A model generated the notes under the pieces. It was not told where the DNA came from, searched no databases, and worked only from the letters and a program-made list of their open reading frames with translations. This document shows positions 1 to 11,089 of a stretch of 64,000 nucleotides of DNA, piece by piece. Made by a program: the position numbers and the translations under genes. Origin of the DNA: Ephydatia muelleri (taxonomy: Eukaryota > Porifera > Demospongiae > Spongillida > Spongillidae). How positions within the stretch are numbered: the first letter of the stretch is position 1; each line of letters opens with the position of its first letter. The stretch spans positions 11,917,958-11,981,957 of the forward strand of contig JABACO010000004.1 in NCBI GenBank assembly GCA_013339895.1, in the 5' to 3' direction.

Positions 1-110
1 AATGTTAAGTCTACCAAGTGGATTATGATACAGCTGAAGATAGCCGATCATTTTTGTGTTCTGGTCTCCGTTAAAATCTGGTCACTGCTATTTCCCTACA
101 CCGTTTTGTG

Positions 111-314
111 TTATGTGGACAACAGCACGTCTTCAGCGCATTCCTCGAGGCAGTAGAGAAGCGTGCTCACTTGTCTTTGGTCGTCTTCTCCAGAGAGGCC
201 AGACGCAATGCGAAACTGCTCGAAATGACGTTTACAACGAGGCCATTCGTCTGGTTTTGAAAAGTCAAGTGATTTTGGGGGTGCTAGACGAATACTCGCC
301 ATTGCCGCCACCAT
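111..314 (-). pseudogene. Ty3/gypsy gag N-terminal fragment
   Basis: The minus strand has a 67-residue open stretch containing PPKSLDFSKPDEWPR and FEQFRIASGLSGEDD, followed by RQVSTLLYCL. This motif set is typical of the Gag N-terminus of Ty3/gypsy-type elements in marine invertebrates and fish (family knowledge). It ends without nucleocapsid or protease regions, so it is a short relic. The orientation is opposite to the gypsy pol fragment at 2.6-3.7 kb, so the two need not belong to one insertion. Confidence 0.6.
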
Positions 315-585
315 GTAATGGTTGCCACCAAAACGGCAATTTAATAATCATCCCCCCCCCCACAGTGCATGTGCAGTATATATACCAAATACAATAACAC
401 TACACATGCAATGGTTTACGATGTACCCGATGCCATACGATGGTTTGGAAACATTAAACATTTCTCTTGCGTTAAATATGTTGTCATCCATCCGCACCTG
501 TACATTCTTTATGTAGGTGTCGAGAAGCACAACGATGACTCCAAATGCAACTATTTTTCAAGCAATCGTTGGGATGCTACTGCAG

Positions 586-731
586 AAATTATGATGGCCG
601 AGCACAGGCTGGAGTTACTGCAAAAATATGCAAGAGAGAAGAGGCAGTACACCAAACGTTCTGCAGAATATTGGCATGAAGGAGAGATAGAGGAAACCAG
701 ATCTCAAATGCGAGAAGCTTTAAAGTATTAA
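586..731 (+). CDS. Hypothetical terminal exon, helical and charged
   Basis: A possible acceptor (ctactgcag) at 577-585 precedes an open frame that starts around MMAEHRLELLQKYA and ends with a stop at 729-731. The segment is rich in E, K, R and Q and should form a helix or coiled coil. I do not recognise the family. A degraded second copy of the same DNA lies at about 892-980 (gcagtacaccaaacattctg versus gcagtacaccaaacgttctg), so this is probably part of a repeat. Upstream exons could not be assigned. Confidence 0.25.
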
Positions 732-979
732 CTGTGCAGCCTTGAGAGAGCTTAAACAAACTCAGCTAACATATCCAGAAGCCAGCTGCTGCATGTTTTG
801 ATGTATGTATAGAGTTACTCATATTCACTGCAGAATCACTTTTGGAGAATAACTTGCAACCCAATCTTCTGTATACTATAAGCATATACCACGCAGTACA
901 CCAAACATTCTGCTGCTATTGACACAACAGGTGGAAAGCAAGAATCCATGCAGATCTCACAGATCTCAAATATGAGAAG

Positions 980-1249
980 CTAAGGGTGTGAAGTCACGCA
1001 CCAGGAACCCTCGTTGCTTAGGCCTCTGGGGGGGGGGGCGCTGCTTTCAATATTACTTCTGATCCCATTTGCTTTATGTGTCAGGCTCTCCACAGTGTCC
1101 GGTAGTTCACGATTGATCTGTTTTACTGCGTTCAAAACGAACCCCAACAGTACAAAAGAATAAATGATTCCCATGGCTAGAAAAAAACAAACAAATAGAC
1201 CCAAGTTTCGTGGTTGCGTTATTGTTGAATTCAGCCGTGCATTGTGCAT
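980..1249 (-). CDS. Hypothetical membrane-segment exon
   Basis: An 89-codon minus-strand frame has one strongly hydrophobic stretch (LGLFVCFFLAMGIIYSFVLL) followed by a polar tail. A tttttttctag acceptor-like site lies inside it, so the real exon may start at the CCATGGGAATC part. A poly-G run near 1030 crosses the frame. No family was recognised. It could be a gene fragment or a chance open frame. Confidence 0.2.
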   Translation of the reverse strand: MHNARLNSTITQPRNLGLFVCFFLAMGIIYSFVLLGFVLNAVKQINRELPDTVESLTHKANGIRSNIESSAPPPRGLSNEGSWCVTSHP

Positions 1250-2113
1250 TTCAGCTAAAGGTCAGTTCAGTATGCCAGCTGCTGATCTATACACAATATG
1301 ACCACATTATATTCATTGCAGTGTCTCGTCTCATGAGAAGTTAACACAAACCCAAGCATGCACACTTTTTATGCCAACTCAATTAACTGCACATATGTAT
1401 GCACACATATATGCACCAGGACACCAGGTCCTACTCTTCATCCCCCTTCCACCTTCTCTTCCTCCCTGTCCTCCTCCTCCACCTCTCGCTTCATTTCCAG
1501 GTCCCCTTGAATGGACCACCTAGTGGACGCAGCTAGCTAGGATCACATCACCACTAAGTGAACTTCAAATTATACTATAGTAATGGCGTAATAGCTTATC
1601 ATCCAGTCGAGAGAATCGTAACGTCAAGACGAAAGGTATAAAAGAATTATATAGTAATGAAAGTTCCATCATTAATCCATACCAAGGGTGCTCAAAGGGA
1701 ATTTCTAGTACTGTGGAAAGGATGGCCCGTCGAGGATGCTTTGTGGGTGAATCAGAAAGACGTTACACTGTACCTTTTAAAGTACGAATTATATCATATT
1801 TTATGTATCTTATGATGTCAGATGTCCAGCTATCCCTCTCCACAGGAACCAGCCGTAAAAGGTTTATATCTTTTGAATTCCGAAGTGACATCTACCAATT
1901 TCTGTTTTGACACAAAGGTGTTATTACTAGAATGGACACAAAAATCCAGATCGATCTGGATTGGGGGTGCATCCAAACTAGCTACCAAACCAAATCGATG
2001 CAGTTAAGGGCGTACCCCCGATAGAACTCATTCTCCCAGAAGTTGTTGACAGTGACGGTAAATAACTTACTTGTGCTGGCTATTATGTTAGTATTGCTAT
2101 ATAACTCACTGAG

Positions 2114-2353
2114 ATGGTCTACACTCCCCCTCCACAGCAAGTGTCGTCTACTTTGACTTCATCATCTCTGCAATCTCCATCATCACATGGTCCATTTTCT
2201 CCCTCAATATCTATGTCCAGTTCACCACTCCCACCAACCCCATCTTCATCATCAGAGACACACACTCCCTTGAGCTCCACCTCAATAAAACAATCGACCT
2301 CAGGTGGTCAAACAGAGACAAACCTTCAAGCAACCTTTAGGAGGAACACGTAG
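2114..2353 (+). other. Ser/Pro-rich open frame, uncertain
   Basis: A 79-codon frame starting at an ATG is composed almost entirely of S, P, T and Q. Low-complexity linkers of this sort occur in retroelement polyproteins and the gypsy pol remnant lies just downstream, but nothing in the sequence links the two. The surrounding DNA from 1260 to 2550 shows no other recognisable gene. Confidence 0.15.
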
Positions 2354-2644
2354 TGTTAGTAATCAAAGTGATAGTTATTTATTTGGTAGTAGTAAGGAGG
2401 ACTGATGATGCATCATGGAAGAGGGGTATGCTGATGTTTTATAAATGATTTATGATGAGGCATAATGACATTAGTGTGTTTGTGATTTGCATATAATGCC
2501 TTTGTAAACACATTTTAACTTGGCACTACACTATCTTTCATTTGTGCTGTCATTTTATGACTCATTGTGTTCAGGCAACAAAGACAAGCATAAGGATGAA
2601 GATTTGAAACTTCTTGCAGAAGTATTAGATTGATGAACGTTCTG

Positions 2645-3700
2645 CTGAAAGGGATGGAAATGCGCGACAGCGGGAATTTCAAATCGGCTTCCTGGTTTTA
2701 GTGCTATCACCAACCTCAGCTGGTGCTCTAACAGCTCAATGGAAGCGTCCTTACCCTGTATTGCAGAAGATTGGGGCTTTGAACTACATAGTGGACATGC
2801 ACGGCTCTTGGAAGTGGGAACGCGCACGTTTCACGTAAACATGTTGAAGCGGTGGAACACAGCTAAGGACAGAGCATATTTCTCAGCAGGAGGAATGGAG
2901 GAAGAAGTTGAAGAGGAAGATAACCCTGAATGGAGAGGAGGGGAGGTCGGTGAATCGAGAATGGGCAAACAGTTAACAGTGGCACAATTGCAACAACTGC
3001 AAGGACTGCTACATGAGTTCCAAGATGTCATGAACAGTGCACCAGGGCGCACAACCATGGCGGAACACAATGTCAGGCCTACAGATTCCAAACCCGCTCC
3101 TTACAGACTTCCACATGCCTACCCGAATTAGTGAGGAAGGAAATCGATTATATACTGGCAGCAGGTATTATCGAACCATGCAGGAGTGAATGGGCTGCTC
3201 CCATTGTCCTCGTGAACAAAAAGGACAGTACCACGCGTATGTGTGTGGACTACAGGAGGCTGAATGCTGCTTCTTTGTCGGATGCATACCCAATGCCCAG
3301 AATTGAGGATCTCATTGATGGACTGGGCAAAGCCAAGTTTATCACAACATTAGAGCTCTCTCAAGGTTACTGGCAGGTGCCAATGGCGGAAGAAGCCAGA
3401 CACTTGACGGCATTCACTACGCCCTTTGGCTTGTACCAATTTCGGGTGATGCCCTTTGGCCTGAAAGGTGCTCCAGCTACATTCCAATGCTTGATGGAAA
3501 AAGTACTGCAGGATCTACAAGGTTTCTCAGCGGCGTACATGTACATAGACGACCTGGCAACGTAAGAACAGTGTTACAACGTCTACGGGAAGCAGGTCTC
3601 ACAGCCAAACCCCCAAAATACCAATTTGGCATGGACCAGTGTGTTTACCTGGGGTACATGGTGGGCAATGGAGTGATACAACCGGAGAGCAATGCATCAG
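2645..3700 (+). pseudogene. Gmr1-like Ty3/gypsy pol: integrase C-terminus then reverse transcriptase
   Basis: The frame at 2645-2826 reads LVLVLSPTSAGALTAQWKRP and then GALNYIVDMHG, the SH3-like C-terminal part of a Ty3/gypsy integrase. After a frameshift near 2830, RTFHVNMLKRWNTAKDRAYF follows, then an acidic linker. Next comes the RT N-terminal region (PGRTTMAEHNVRP, APYRLPHAY) and an RT palm with WAAPIVLVNKKD, MCVDYRRLN and the active-site YIDD at about 3541. Another frameshift right after YIDD moves the reading into LQRLREAGLTAKPPKYQF. The element stops near 3690 without the rest of RT or any RNase H. Integrase upstream of RT is the order described for Gmr1-type elements and is the reverse of ordinary gypsy. 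At least three breaks make it inactive. Confidence 0.8.
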
Positions 3701-4684
3701 GGATGCCAAAGTCTTCTAAATTGACATCTGCTCTTCCACCAAAAATGTTACTCCACACCCCTCCTCTCCTGTTGATGCACCTAAACCAGCTGACCAAGAC
3801 GGTTCACTGCAGGAAGTATTGCATCTCGTTCGTGCGCAAGAAAAGGAAGTTCAAGCCTTAAGGAGTACAGTTGAGAGCCAGAATGCCACAATAGCTCCAC
3901 TTATGGAGGGCGTGGAAAAGGTGATCTAAAGTAAGGTTGCTGAAGGACTAGAGCTGTTCCGAAGGACTTACTGGTATATAATTCAGTAGCACGTATTCGT
4001 ACATGTGCATTATGTATTCCTCTATTACGACAAGGTTAAAATCTTGTACGATTCTATGCAAGAATGGAGTTTGAATTCTCTGAATGGTATGTGATCAAAT
4101 CAGCGCTTCATATACACTTAAATATTTGTTGCCCTTAATAGAGCTGACAGTGAACAGAACAACGTTCAACACAATAAAGAAAGAACTCACGGGGGAAGGA
4201 ATAAACGCTACCATTGTACATAATAAATTACAGATTACACATGCGCATTTTACATGTATTTGATATCCATGCAGGAGGAGTGCACAGACATTTTGAATCG
4301 CTTAAAAGAGCACACCACGAGACAACTGCCGAGGGTGATAAACTGGTGAAGGTAAGCGAAATAACATTTTGACTTTTTCTGACTGTAAATGAAAGACGAA
4401 AGGCTGCCGTCAAGCCTGGAGAGAAAGCCATTTGGGAGAATGTACACATGGGTACAGTCCAGAATTATTTTCCTTGTCACTTTCTCCAGTGGTTTGCAGC
4501 TAAAGACGACATCCATGCCAATAAACGTGACCACCTCAAAAAAGTGTGCAGACACAAACTATCTCCCACCAGATAGCAATCCTCGTATGTGGGAAATAAG
4601 TTTCCCAAACAGTGAGGAATGTGAACAAATCATGAAACCTCGGAAGTAAACAAAGCTGATCTGTATAGTGTGGTAGCTTGTTGC

Positions 4685-5110
4685 GTGGTTCTCAGGAGTA
4701 ATCAATACACAGACTTTTTTTTACTGACATTAAGAGTTCCTTCACTTGTGTAAAAAAAAAAAAATTCTATATCAACATGGACGACACCTCAATTTTGCAA
4801 AAGGTGCTTTGAAGTTGCTACAAATTTAACCCTTTAACCACACCCCAACATAGACATAGATCAGTTCTACTGACCATGGCCCTCAATTTGATGCCAAAAA
4901 CCCCTCTGTCAAATGTATTGTGGCCAAGATATATGTGTGCAAAGTTGCAACTTTTATGAAAAAATTAATTATTCAGTGGCGTGTATTTCGTAAACCATTA
5001 GGGTTAGTGGTGCAAGTCACTTTCATATCAAGACCAACATATATGAGAGGTTTGAGCAAAATTGGAAGACGTGAGTCACAACTCCTGCTCATTTGACATG
5101 GAATGACCCC
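4685..5110 (+). repeat. Dispersed ~425-bp repeat, uninterrupted copy
   Basis: This stretch, from cgtggttctcaggagtaatc to catggaatgacccc, is closely similar to the DNA flanking the palindromic element at 41264-43758. Here it is uninterrupted and reads gaagacGTGAgtcacaact at 5065-5083, so it serves as an empty site. It contains the motif aaccctttaaccac and a terminal GGAATGACCC, which is also the end sequence of the inner palindromic element. No protein is encoded. Confidence 0.75.
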
Positions 5111-5456
5111 CTAACCTTTAAAAAAAATGCAGAATCTGCAATTAGTGCTTTCATGACACACTTCCGCTCAACATATCCTGGTGAGAGTATACCAATAAGA
5201 ATGCATTTGTTGGAGGATCATACAGTCAGCTGGATACGGATGAACCAATATAATTGGATTTGGTCTGATGGGTAAACAAGGTGCGGAATCTATTCACACA
5301 AGGTTTAACAGGTCATATTCAACACACTGCACGATTTCTTCAACCACCCATCCACTGGACAAATTAAAATACATCATGAAAGAGCACTTACACAGCATTT
5401 CCCCAACACTTATATCATCAAGGTCACCTCCATGCAAGAGAAGCAAGACTGTATAA
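5090..5456 (+). pseudogene. GEQGAESIHA-family transposon protein, C-terminal fragment
   Basis: Two overlapping frames give AFMTHFRSTYPGESIPIRMH, LLEDHTVSW and, after a frameshift near 5270, GKQGAESIHTRFNRSY and KLKYIMKEHLHSISP. The same order is seen in the better-preserved copy at 24.8-25.1 kb. I know this C-terminal signature from multi-copy uncharacterised proteins in sponges and cnidarians, but I cannot place it in a named superfamily with confidence (a KDZ-like relation is a guess). The copy is frameshifted and diverged. Confidence 0.55.
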
Positions 5457-5739
5457 ACCTATCTACTGCACAGGCAATACTCTCACCAATGACTGACTTG
5501 AATTCTGGTATCACACAATCTGGATAACTGATGATTTAAAACTAAGGTTTTCTTTTAAAAGACCTAAACCAAATGCATAACGGCTACCTAGTTGCTAGAA
5601 CGTGCAAACAAACGTATATTAGCGCCAGCTCCACTAAACCAAAAAAAGCAAGCTCTTCCTATCCACAATACAGTACTAATCTCAGTTTTGGTAGCAAAAC
5701 TTCCAATGTTGCTTGGATGTAGCCATTTTGTTGCTAGGC

Positions 5740-7178
5740 TTACGATTTCATTTCAAAATTTCTGGGCGTCGGTCTTTTTGACACACGTTTCAATGCAATC
5801 GGACAATAGTGTACCAGATCCAATGACCAATGAAGCAATTGCGAGTGAACTGATTGGCAGTACAGATTGTAGGGGTCAACTTTGAAAGTCATTGTCGATC
5901 TTGGAAGTATTTCATCAAGATTTAGAGACTTTGACACACACAAAGATGGAAAATGGTGGTTCTCTTCATGAACATTTTTCTCTGGAGCTTTCAAGCTATC
6001 AAGTTGAGTTTGTACAATACGGATTGGAGGAGCAAGAAATCTTTCTGGCATAAAAGTGAAGTAAGAACTTCTGGGCTTTGGAGCAGCAACTCCTATTATA
6101 TTGCACTTAACAATTTGGGTGAAATACTGGCTAGTACATACGTGTGCTGCCAACCAAACTGGATTGTAAGGTTTCAGGCTTCAGTTCAGATAGCTCAGGA
6201 TCAATATACTCAACAACTATTGGATGGCTATCAACAACTGTCTGGGACCAAATTTCAGCCAAGGTGCTTCCAGCAAATGCAAAATTCTTCTTCTTTAGGT
6301 CGGTGTCAATGGTCAGCCCTTGATCATTGAGATGGCTACCATACTTGTCATGAGGCAAAATTAAACCTGACAGTTCTTTGCTTAGTGGAGCCATTCTTCT
6401 TTCAAACGGCTGAATGCATTTCTGCCAGGAGCATTTGTAGCAATCAAGTATGCATCCGGATTGTTCTGCACGAAATGATGCACAGCCATTCCTATGACCT
6501 CCTGGTAGCGAGGATTCTCATCTGGACCACCATCTACAGTAATGATAAGGACAGGTTTCACTGCGTTGTCTGGTCCATACTTGGTTATAGTATCAAATTC
6601 ATGTAGCTGAAGCAATCTCTCAAAGCCAAGTGCATGTGCATAGGCAGTAGATGAGGAGTGCTTTCCAGACAGAATTGCAATGAATGTTGGCCCTGAATAG
6701 CTAACAGCTTCTGGCTTACCAAGACCATTTGGTTGTACAACAATGCCACCAAATACAAATGGGATCAACTTGTGTTGAGCAGTGACTACCCAATCATGGT
6801 CTGTAAACTCACTCTGTATTCGACATGCATCAGCAAAGGAGACTGCTTGTTAGCTGCAGTGAGACCAATTGGTACTCTAGCTTTGTCATATTGACTAATA
6901 AAGCACACTTCATTAGGCCCCAGAGTGGAAGATATTTCTTCTAGGTGTTTGATTGTGGACACACACAATTTTTGATCAACCTGCTTGGCATGGGAATCAT
7001 TCTGGTCTCTGATGAGCTTGATTGGTACAGTCGTAACATGCCTCTTACCCTCCAAAGAAGAGCTGCGCCTAGGAATCAGGTGAAGGTAAACCCCACCACT
7101 ATGGGTGTTGAATCCATCATCATTGAGCTGCTTGGTTAGCTCATCCAATGCGGCTAATGGCATGGGATCGGTGGCCAA
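5740..7178 (-). pseudogene. VDGGPDENPRY-family transposon-associated protein, frameshifted
   Basis: On the minus strand four blocks appear in order. 7178-6800 has LDELTKQLNDDGFNTHSGGV, GKRHVTTVPIKLIRD and QYDKARVPIGLTAANKQ. 6795-6395 has DWVVTAQHKLIPFVFGG, SGKHSSSTAYAHALGFERL, the core VDGGPDENPRYQEVIGMAVH and IATNAPGRNAFSR. 6394-6131 has MAPLSKELSGLILPHDKYGS and FAFAGSTLAEIWSQ. 6140-5740 has SQYFTQIVKCN and SLNLDEILPRS. Frame changes occur near 6800 and 6390. This layout matches a widespread uncharacterised, multi-copy invertebrate family. The conserved VDGGP aspartate and RNase-H-like look suggest a transposase or polynucleotidyl-transferase fold (inference). The first exon begins LATDPMPLAALD just after an AAG acceptor-like site. 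Confidence 0.65.
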
Positions 7179-7199
7179 CTTAATGATGCCGATATGTTC

Positions 7200-8935
7200 G
7201 CACTAACCTCATAATGTTCGTCTGGAACTGATGTTACACTGGGCATCTGTCAAAATCATTGCTAGATGTAATACACTGCAAAAATGAAGACAGCTGGTTA
7301 GTACAAATGCTTAAAGTAAAGCCCACGCACAATACTGAATGTGGCTGCCTATGAAACCTCTAGCAACAATACCACATAACAGGAGGCCAATCTGAAAACA
7401 GCCGACAATGTAGGACACCTTCAGGATGCCGGTAAGCATTATGGAGGCTACTGGCATGGGATAGGTGGCCAATAACACAGAAGTCACAAACATACCTCCA
7501 ATATAAGGAAACTTTTGGTTCTGCTGCGTTTTAAACCAAAAAAGACTTGTATAATCTAACTAGTTGTGCTGATCAATCATTCTCTACTCAATTCCAGCAT
7601 GATGTATTTATACGCTAGTCAGTAACATAAGGATAACTGCAAGAATAGACAAAATCCAGCATGAAAGAAGAACAAATACAATTGTGGTTGCCTATGAAAC
7701 CTCCAGCAATCCAGCAACAATACCACATAACAGGAGGCCAAGCTGAAAACAGCCGACAATGTAGGACACCTTTAGGATGCCAGTAAGCACTATGGAGGCT
7801 ACTGGCATGGGATAGGTGACAAACATACCTCCGATTTGAAGACCATTTCTGAAGAACTGCATCCATCCACGCTGTGTTTTAAAGCAAAGAAGACTGCTGT
7901 AATGATACTAGTTGTGCATATCACAAACATTCTCTGCTCAATTCCAGCATGATGTATTTATACATCAGTCAGTAGCATCAGGGTAACTGCAGGAAAAGAC
8001 AAATTCCAGCATGGAAGAAGAGATACATGACCAAACAACAATTGTGGCTGCCTATGAAATCTCCAGCAACAATACCACATAACAGGAGGCCAATCTGAAA
8101 ACAGGCGACAATGTAGGACACCTTCAGGATGCCGGTAAGCATTATGGAGGCTAATGGCATGGGATAGGTAGCCAACAACACACAAGTCACAAACATACCT
8201 CCAATTTAAGGAAACTTTTGGTTCTGAAGAGCTGCGTCCATCCCATGCTGTGTTTTAGACCAAAGAAGACTTGTATCATCTAACTAGTTGTGCAGGTCAA
8301 ACATTCTCTGCTCAATTCCAGCATGATGTATTTATACGCTAGTAATATCAGAGTAACTGCAAGTATAGACAAATTCCAGCATGAAAGAAGAGCAAACACA
8401 TGGCTGCCAATGAAACCTGTAGCAACAATACACATAACAGGAGGCCAATCTGAAAACAGCCAACAATGTAGGACACCTTCAGGATGCCGGTAAACAATAT
8501 GGAGGCTAATGGGTGGCCAACAAAACTAAATCACAAGCATACCTCCGATTTGAAGACCATTTCTGAAGAACTGTATCCATCCACGCTGTGTTTTAAAGCA
8601 AAGAAGATTGGTGTAATGGTACTAGTTGTGCAGATCACAAACATTCTCTGCTCAATTCCAGCATGATGTATTTATATGTCAGTCAGTAACATCAGGATAA
8701 ACTGCATGAAAAGACAAAATCCAGCATGGAAAAAGATATACATGACATAACAACAAATGTGGCTGCCTATGAAACCTCCAGCAACAATACCACATAACAG
8801 GAGGCCAATCTGAAAACAGCCAACAATCTAGGACACCTTCAGGATGCCGGTAAGCATTATGGAGGCTAATGGCATGGGATAGGTGGCCAACAACACACAA
8901 GACACAAACGTACCTCTCAGTACACATGTGGTTTG
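7200..8935 (-). repeat. Tandem array 1 of ~350-bp units (5 units)
   Basis: The marker ggatgccggtaagcattatg or close variants recurs at about 7425, 7775, 8126, 8480 and 8837, giving ~350-bp spacing. Units alternate between type A (tccaatttaaggaaactttt) and type B (tccgatttgaagaccatttc), so the higher-order period is ~700 bp. Each unit carries short exon-like pieces on the minus strand: an aaacacag acceptor, 43-48 bp (type A reads HGWTQLFRTKSFLKLE, type B RGWMQFFRNGLQIG), then a gtatgt donor, and a ttttcag acceptor before ATTGGCCTCCTG. The long frames through the units (LATYPMPLASIMLTG and others) repeat because the DNA repeats and are not taken as separate genes. Confidence 0.85.
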
Positions 8936-9070
8936 GTTCAAAACAGTATCATCACACTGGACTGAGTCTCATAGAATGCACGGCGGAGAGAAGTTACAAT
9001 AATATGTCATAGGTTGCTAACTAGTGCGTACATACTAGCGTGACAAAATAGACTAGCAGGTTCTACATAC

Positions 9071-9115
9071 CTGTACATCCTTCCCATTGCAAAACACACC
9101 TGCATAGTCCACCAT
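9071..9115 (-). CDS. Candidate 15-codon first exon next to array 1
   Basis: On the minus strand ATG opens MVDYAGVFCNGKDVQ, ended exactly by a consensus donor CAG|gtatgt. It lies upstream of array 1 in the array's reading direction. A paralogous exon at 40809-40874 holds the same position beside array 2. The next phase-0 exon could be one of the array pieces such as HGWTQLFRTKSFLKLE. Coding status is inferred from the paired conservation and splice sites; no family was recognised. Confidence 0.4.
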
Positions 9116-9119
9116 GACT

Positions 9120-10560
9120 AAATGTGATGACAGCTGCTGAAGAGCGATGGATGATTGGTACTGAGTAGTGGAAAGCCAGACATGGACTTGGAAATGGATT
9201 ACGAATACAAATTCTGGTCAAGCAAAATCAGACTGATGATGGTACTCCACGTTCGTACAAAGTGAAGAGATGCGTGCCAGCACCACATAATGGTGTATAT
9301 TGCTGTCCTAGTGAAAGAATAAAGGATGAGATTGAAGAGCTTGTAAGTGACATGGAACAACTTGAAGCCATTTAATTATTCATCAGTATGGTCAACAGGT
9401 TGACGTTCATCCAGAGTTAGCATCGTGTTATGCTATCTGGTGATGGTGCTAAGTTCAGTAGATGCTCCTACTGTCCTTTTCACTTCTAAACCACGAGAAA
9501 CAGGTTCTGCAAAATATAGCCTTGATTGTTTTTGTTTTGTTCATCCATACATCAGTCAAAATCAAGACTATAGTCTATGGTTTATCTTTTTATTTTAATT
9601 TTAAATATACCATCAGATAATCATACTTTGGCAGTAGTAAAAGTGCCAGAGTCCTATGAACTCTTATCTGCAACACTGCGTCCAGTATTGGATGACAGAA
9701 CAACAAACATAAGCTGTGCCTCGCCCCTTATGGTATTTATTTGGCTAGAGTGCACAAGACAGATTGTCCAAACTGTGGCATGCAAATACAATGAAAGAAT
9801 GTTTACTGAATGCCCTCATATCATATAAAGTGGAATATTGCGGGTTGTGTTCTCAGTTTCAAGCAAGATGGTGTCTGCCGCTGTGCAGAGTATGGTTATA
9901 TTGTCCCCCTCTTGAGCACTGATGTTTATAGCTGTGTTCAGGAAATGCAGAGCATAAACTTTAAATTGTATTTAACATAGTATGAAGTATACTAAAGCAT
10001 GCAATTCATAAATAGACAAAAATATCGTTAGCCCCTCCCTCATAACGTCAACATATTTGACTGTGGCAGGGCGCCAACTAGGCAAGAAGAAAGAGCCCAA
10101 CATATAATCAACTCTTGAGTCTGACATACAAGGACACTCACAGGCAGCATTGACTGTGTTACTGTGATGGCCCGCGGATAACGAGGAAACGTGGCTGAAA
10201 AGCAGAATATCCACAAAGGGAGACAACAAGCTCGTTAAATATCTCACATAGTCCTGTACTGTAGTACAGTCTGCCCTCGATAAAAGCGCACTACGATATA
10301 GGTGCGTTCCCTCGATAAGAGCTCAGGGGTGTATTATGTGGGTATGATAACAATATACAAATCAATGCGGAAGATACATGCATACAAGCCACCACGAGAG
10401 CTAATCTTGATCGTTCGTTCTTTATTGAATTCGATTTCAAACAAAGTAGCTTTTGTTACAGGCGAACCACTGAAATGCAAGGACAAAAGATTGCACAAAC
10501 ACTATTCTTACTTGAGATAATTGAACCGAAAAGTGACGGCACCTGGAATCATTAAAACAT
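9120..10560. other. Duplicated flank and unresolved DNA
   Basis: The part 8935-9235 is repeated at 40655-40995 beside array 2 (shared blocks include acacatgtggtttggttcaa and attacgaatacaaattctgg). From 9235 on the two loci diverge. One open stretch near 9255-9370 reads RSYKVKRCVPAPHNGVYCC followed by KDEIEELVSDMEQLE and could be an exon remnant. From 9400 to 10560 I see no recognisable gene, only a short hydrophobic frame at 9577-9828 that cannot be supported. Confidence 0.4.
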
Positions 10561-10609
10561 AATGAGTAATGTGAGCACAGTAATTTATGAGTTTGAGAAG
10601 CATTACCCA

Positions 10610-11085
10610 GGGTGCCAGTTGCTATTGACTTATGACAATGCACCATGCCATGTTGCAAGAAGGAAAAAGGCACTTATCAACTACAACCATGAATTTGTCT
10701 GATGGAGGAAAAAAAACCATACTCACCCAAAATGGATGGTATGATTTAGTGGATCCTATCACTGGAGAAGTCACAAGGGTAGCTCAACAGATGTGGTATC
10801 TATCAGATGATGGAACACGCACTGCAAAGGGAGCATTGCGGATTTGTAAGGAAAGAAGTTTGCCCAGAGTTTCAGATCTGAGGCGTGATGAGTTACGGGC
10901 ATTGTTGGCAATGCAACCTGGGTGTGAAACCTGAACTGCAAGAAGAAGTGGAAAGTACGGGACACATTCTTCTTTTTGGCCCTAAATGCCATCCAGAGTG
11001 TATGTTTGCAGAAATGTGCTGGGCACATGTTAAACATTATTGTAGACAGCACAAACACACGCACACAATCTTGTCAATTATTTAA
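10610..11085 (+). pseudogene. DDE-type transposase C-terminal fragment
   Basis: Reading across three frames gives CQLLLTYDNAPCHVARRKKA (10610-10672), then MNLSDGGKKTILTQNGWYD and QQMWYLSDDGTRTAKGALR with LRRDELRALLAMQPG, then VKPELQEEVESTGHILLFGP and MCWAHVKHYCRQH. A YDNAPCH-like aspartate block, a KMNxxxGGK-type linker and a final FHPELNPIERCWAxxK-like block are known from a eukaryotic DDE transposase group. Here the last block is degraded to CHPECMFAEMCWAHVK, losing the usual NPIE. Frameshifts near 10665 and 10930 show that the copy is dead. Superfamily assignment is left open. Confidence 0.5.
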
Positions 11086-11089
11086 GCGC

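Noticed and set aside
369..731. 120-aa frame as one intact gene
   Set aside because: Its first half has no supporting features. Only the part after the acceptor at 585 looks protein-like.
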